From NCBI GenBank assembly GCA_027311205.1, contig DAICZI010000119.1, positions 1 to 6,079 on the forward strand: 6,079 nt of DNA, in the 5' to 3' direction. The notes under the pieces were generated by a model, which worked only from the letters and a program-made list of their open reading frames with translations, did not search any database and was not told where the DNA came from. The position numbers and the translations under genes are program-made. The DNA comes from Beijerinckiaceae bacterium. Its GTDB lineage: Bacteria; Pseudomonadota; Alphaproteobacteria; Rhizobiales; Beijerinckiaceae. Below, in pieces: positions 5,627-6,079 of this stretch; the stretch's first letter is position 1; every line of letters begins with the position of its first letter.

Positions 5627-6079
5627 TAGCACCACTCCCTGCGCTGGATGGCAATGACGCCGCGCTGCTGGCACGGGTGAGGCCCCCCGACTGGATCAAT
5701 CCCAGGCCCAAGGCCCTCTATGATCTCGCCATTCTGGGGGCTGGCCCAGCCGGGTTGGCGGCGGCGGAAATGGCAGTTTCAAAAGGGCTGAGCGTCGCGC
5801 TGTTTGAGCGCAATGCCCTTGGTGGGAACTCGCTGAATGTGGGGTCGATCCCCTCAAAGGCGATGATCGGCAGCGCTGGAGCAGCAGCGGGCATCCGCGA
5901 CACCTACCGTTTTGGGGTCGGCCCGGATGCGCCGCCGCAGATCGATTTCGGCACAGTCATGGCCCGCATGAAGCGGCTTCGCGCGCGCATCGCAGGCTAT
6001 CATGCCGCCGCGCGCTTGCGCGACCTCGGTGTCGATGTATTTTTCAGCAGCGCCCGGTTTGCAGGCCCCCATAGTCTTG
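5617..6079 (+). CDS. Class-I pyridine nucleotide-disulfide oxidoreductase homologue lacking both redox cysteines (3' end outside window)
   Basis: FAD-dependent oxidoreductase of the mercuric reductase / dihydrolipoamide dehydrogenase type; 154 codons are visible of an expected 450-500. After an N-terminal lead with PPDWINP (24-29), YDLAILGAGPAGLAAAEMA carries the FAD-binding GxGxxG (Gly41, Gly43, Gly46), and Glu64 ends the second strand (VALFER) as the expected FAD-ribose ligand. The active-site stretch reads GGNSLNVGSIPSKAM, where the family has GGxCLNVGCxPSKA. Both redox cysteines are serine (Ser72, Ser77), so disulfide or mercuric reduction by the usual route is not possible. The rest of the stretch is intact. 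The ATG at 5617 overlaps the upstream glycosidase by 10 nt, and a G-rich run (5600-5608) lies 8 nt before it. The overlap ties it to the glycosidase operon, so its substrate may be a sugar derivative or quinone; this is inference. Confidence 0.85.
   Translation, partial: MHLIAPLPALDGNDAALLARVRPPDWINPRPKALYDLAILGAGPAGLAAAEMAVSKGLSVALFERNALGGNSLNVGSIPSKAMIGSAGAAAGIRDTYRFGVGPDAPPQIDFGTVMARMKRLRARIAGYHAAARLRDLGVDVFFSSARFAGPHSL

Overview
The window looks like chromosomal DNA from a GC-rich alphaproteobacterium, most likely a sphingomonad (Novosphingobium/Sphingomonas type). This assignment is inferred from two things. Both sides of the central gap carry matches to the alphaproteobacterial general-stress sigma factor (EcfG) promoter, GGAAC-N16/17-CGTT. 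One small protein also resembles short hypothetical proteins I recall from sphingomonads. No rRNA, tRNA, CRISPR array, insertion sequence or phage gene is visible.

Layout. The left part (1-2494) is read on the minus strand. From its promoter outward it holds dps (ferritin-like DNA-protection protein), a small hypothetical protein, a 28-codon ORF that looks like the stub of a stress-type protein gene, and a CPA2-type cation/proton antiporter that runs off the left edge. A gene-free divergent region (2495-2878) follows. The right part (2879-6079) is a tight plus-strand operon: a GH39-type glycosidase, a PF10091 'glucoamylase-like' glycosidase (the fold group that includes GH144 beta-1,2-glucanases), and the start of a class-I pyridine-nucleotide oxidoreductase that runs off the right edge. 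The operon genes are separated by 6 nt and then overlap by 10 nt.

How it may work. The minus-strand genes look like a stress and ion-homeostasis group. The plus-strand operon looks like intracellular sugar or oligosaccharide metabolism: neither glycosidase has a signal peptide. A good EcfG-type promoter precedes dps. A weaker one sits just upstream of the glycosidase operon, suggesting both directions could be induced together in the general stress response. The oddest single observation is that the oxidoreductase has serine at both positions of the family's redox-active cysteine pair, so it cannot work by the usual disulfide chemistry. Together the divergent stress promoters, the cytosolic GH39/PF10091 pair and the cysteine-less flavoprotein make a small gene set that I do not recognise as a described system.
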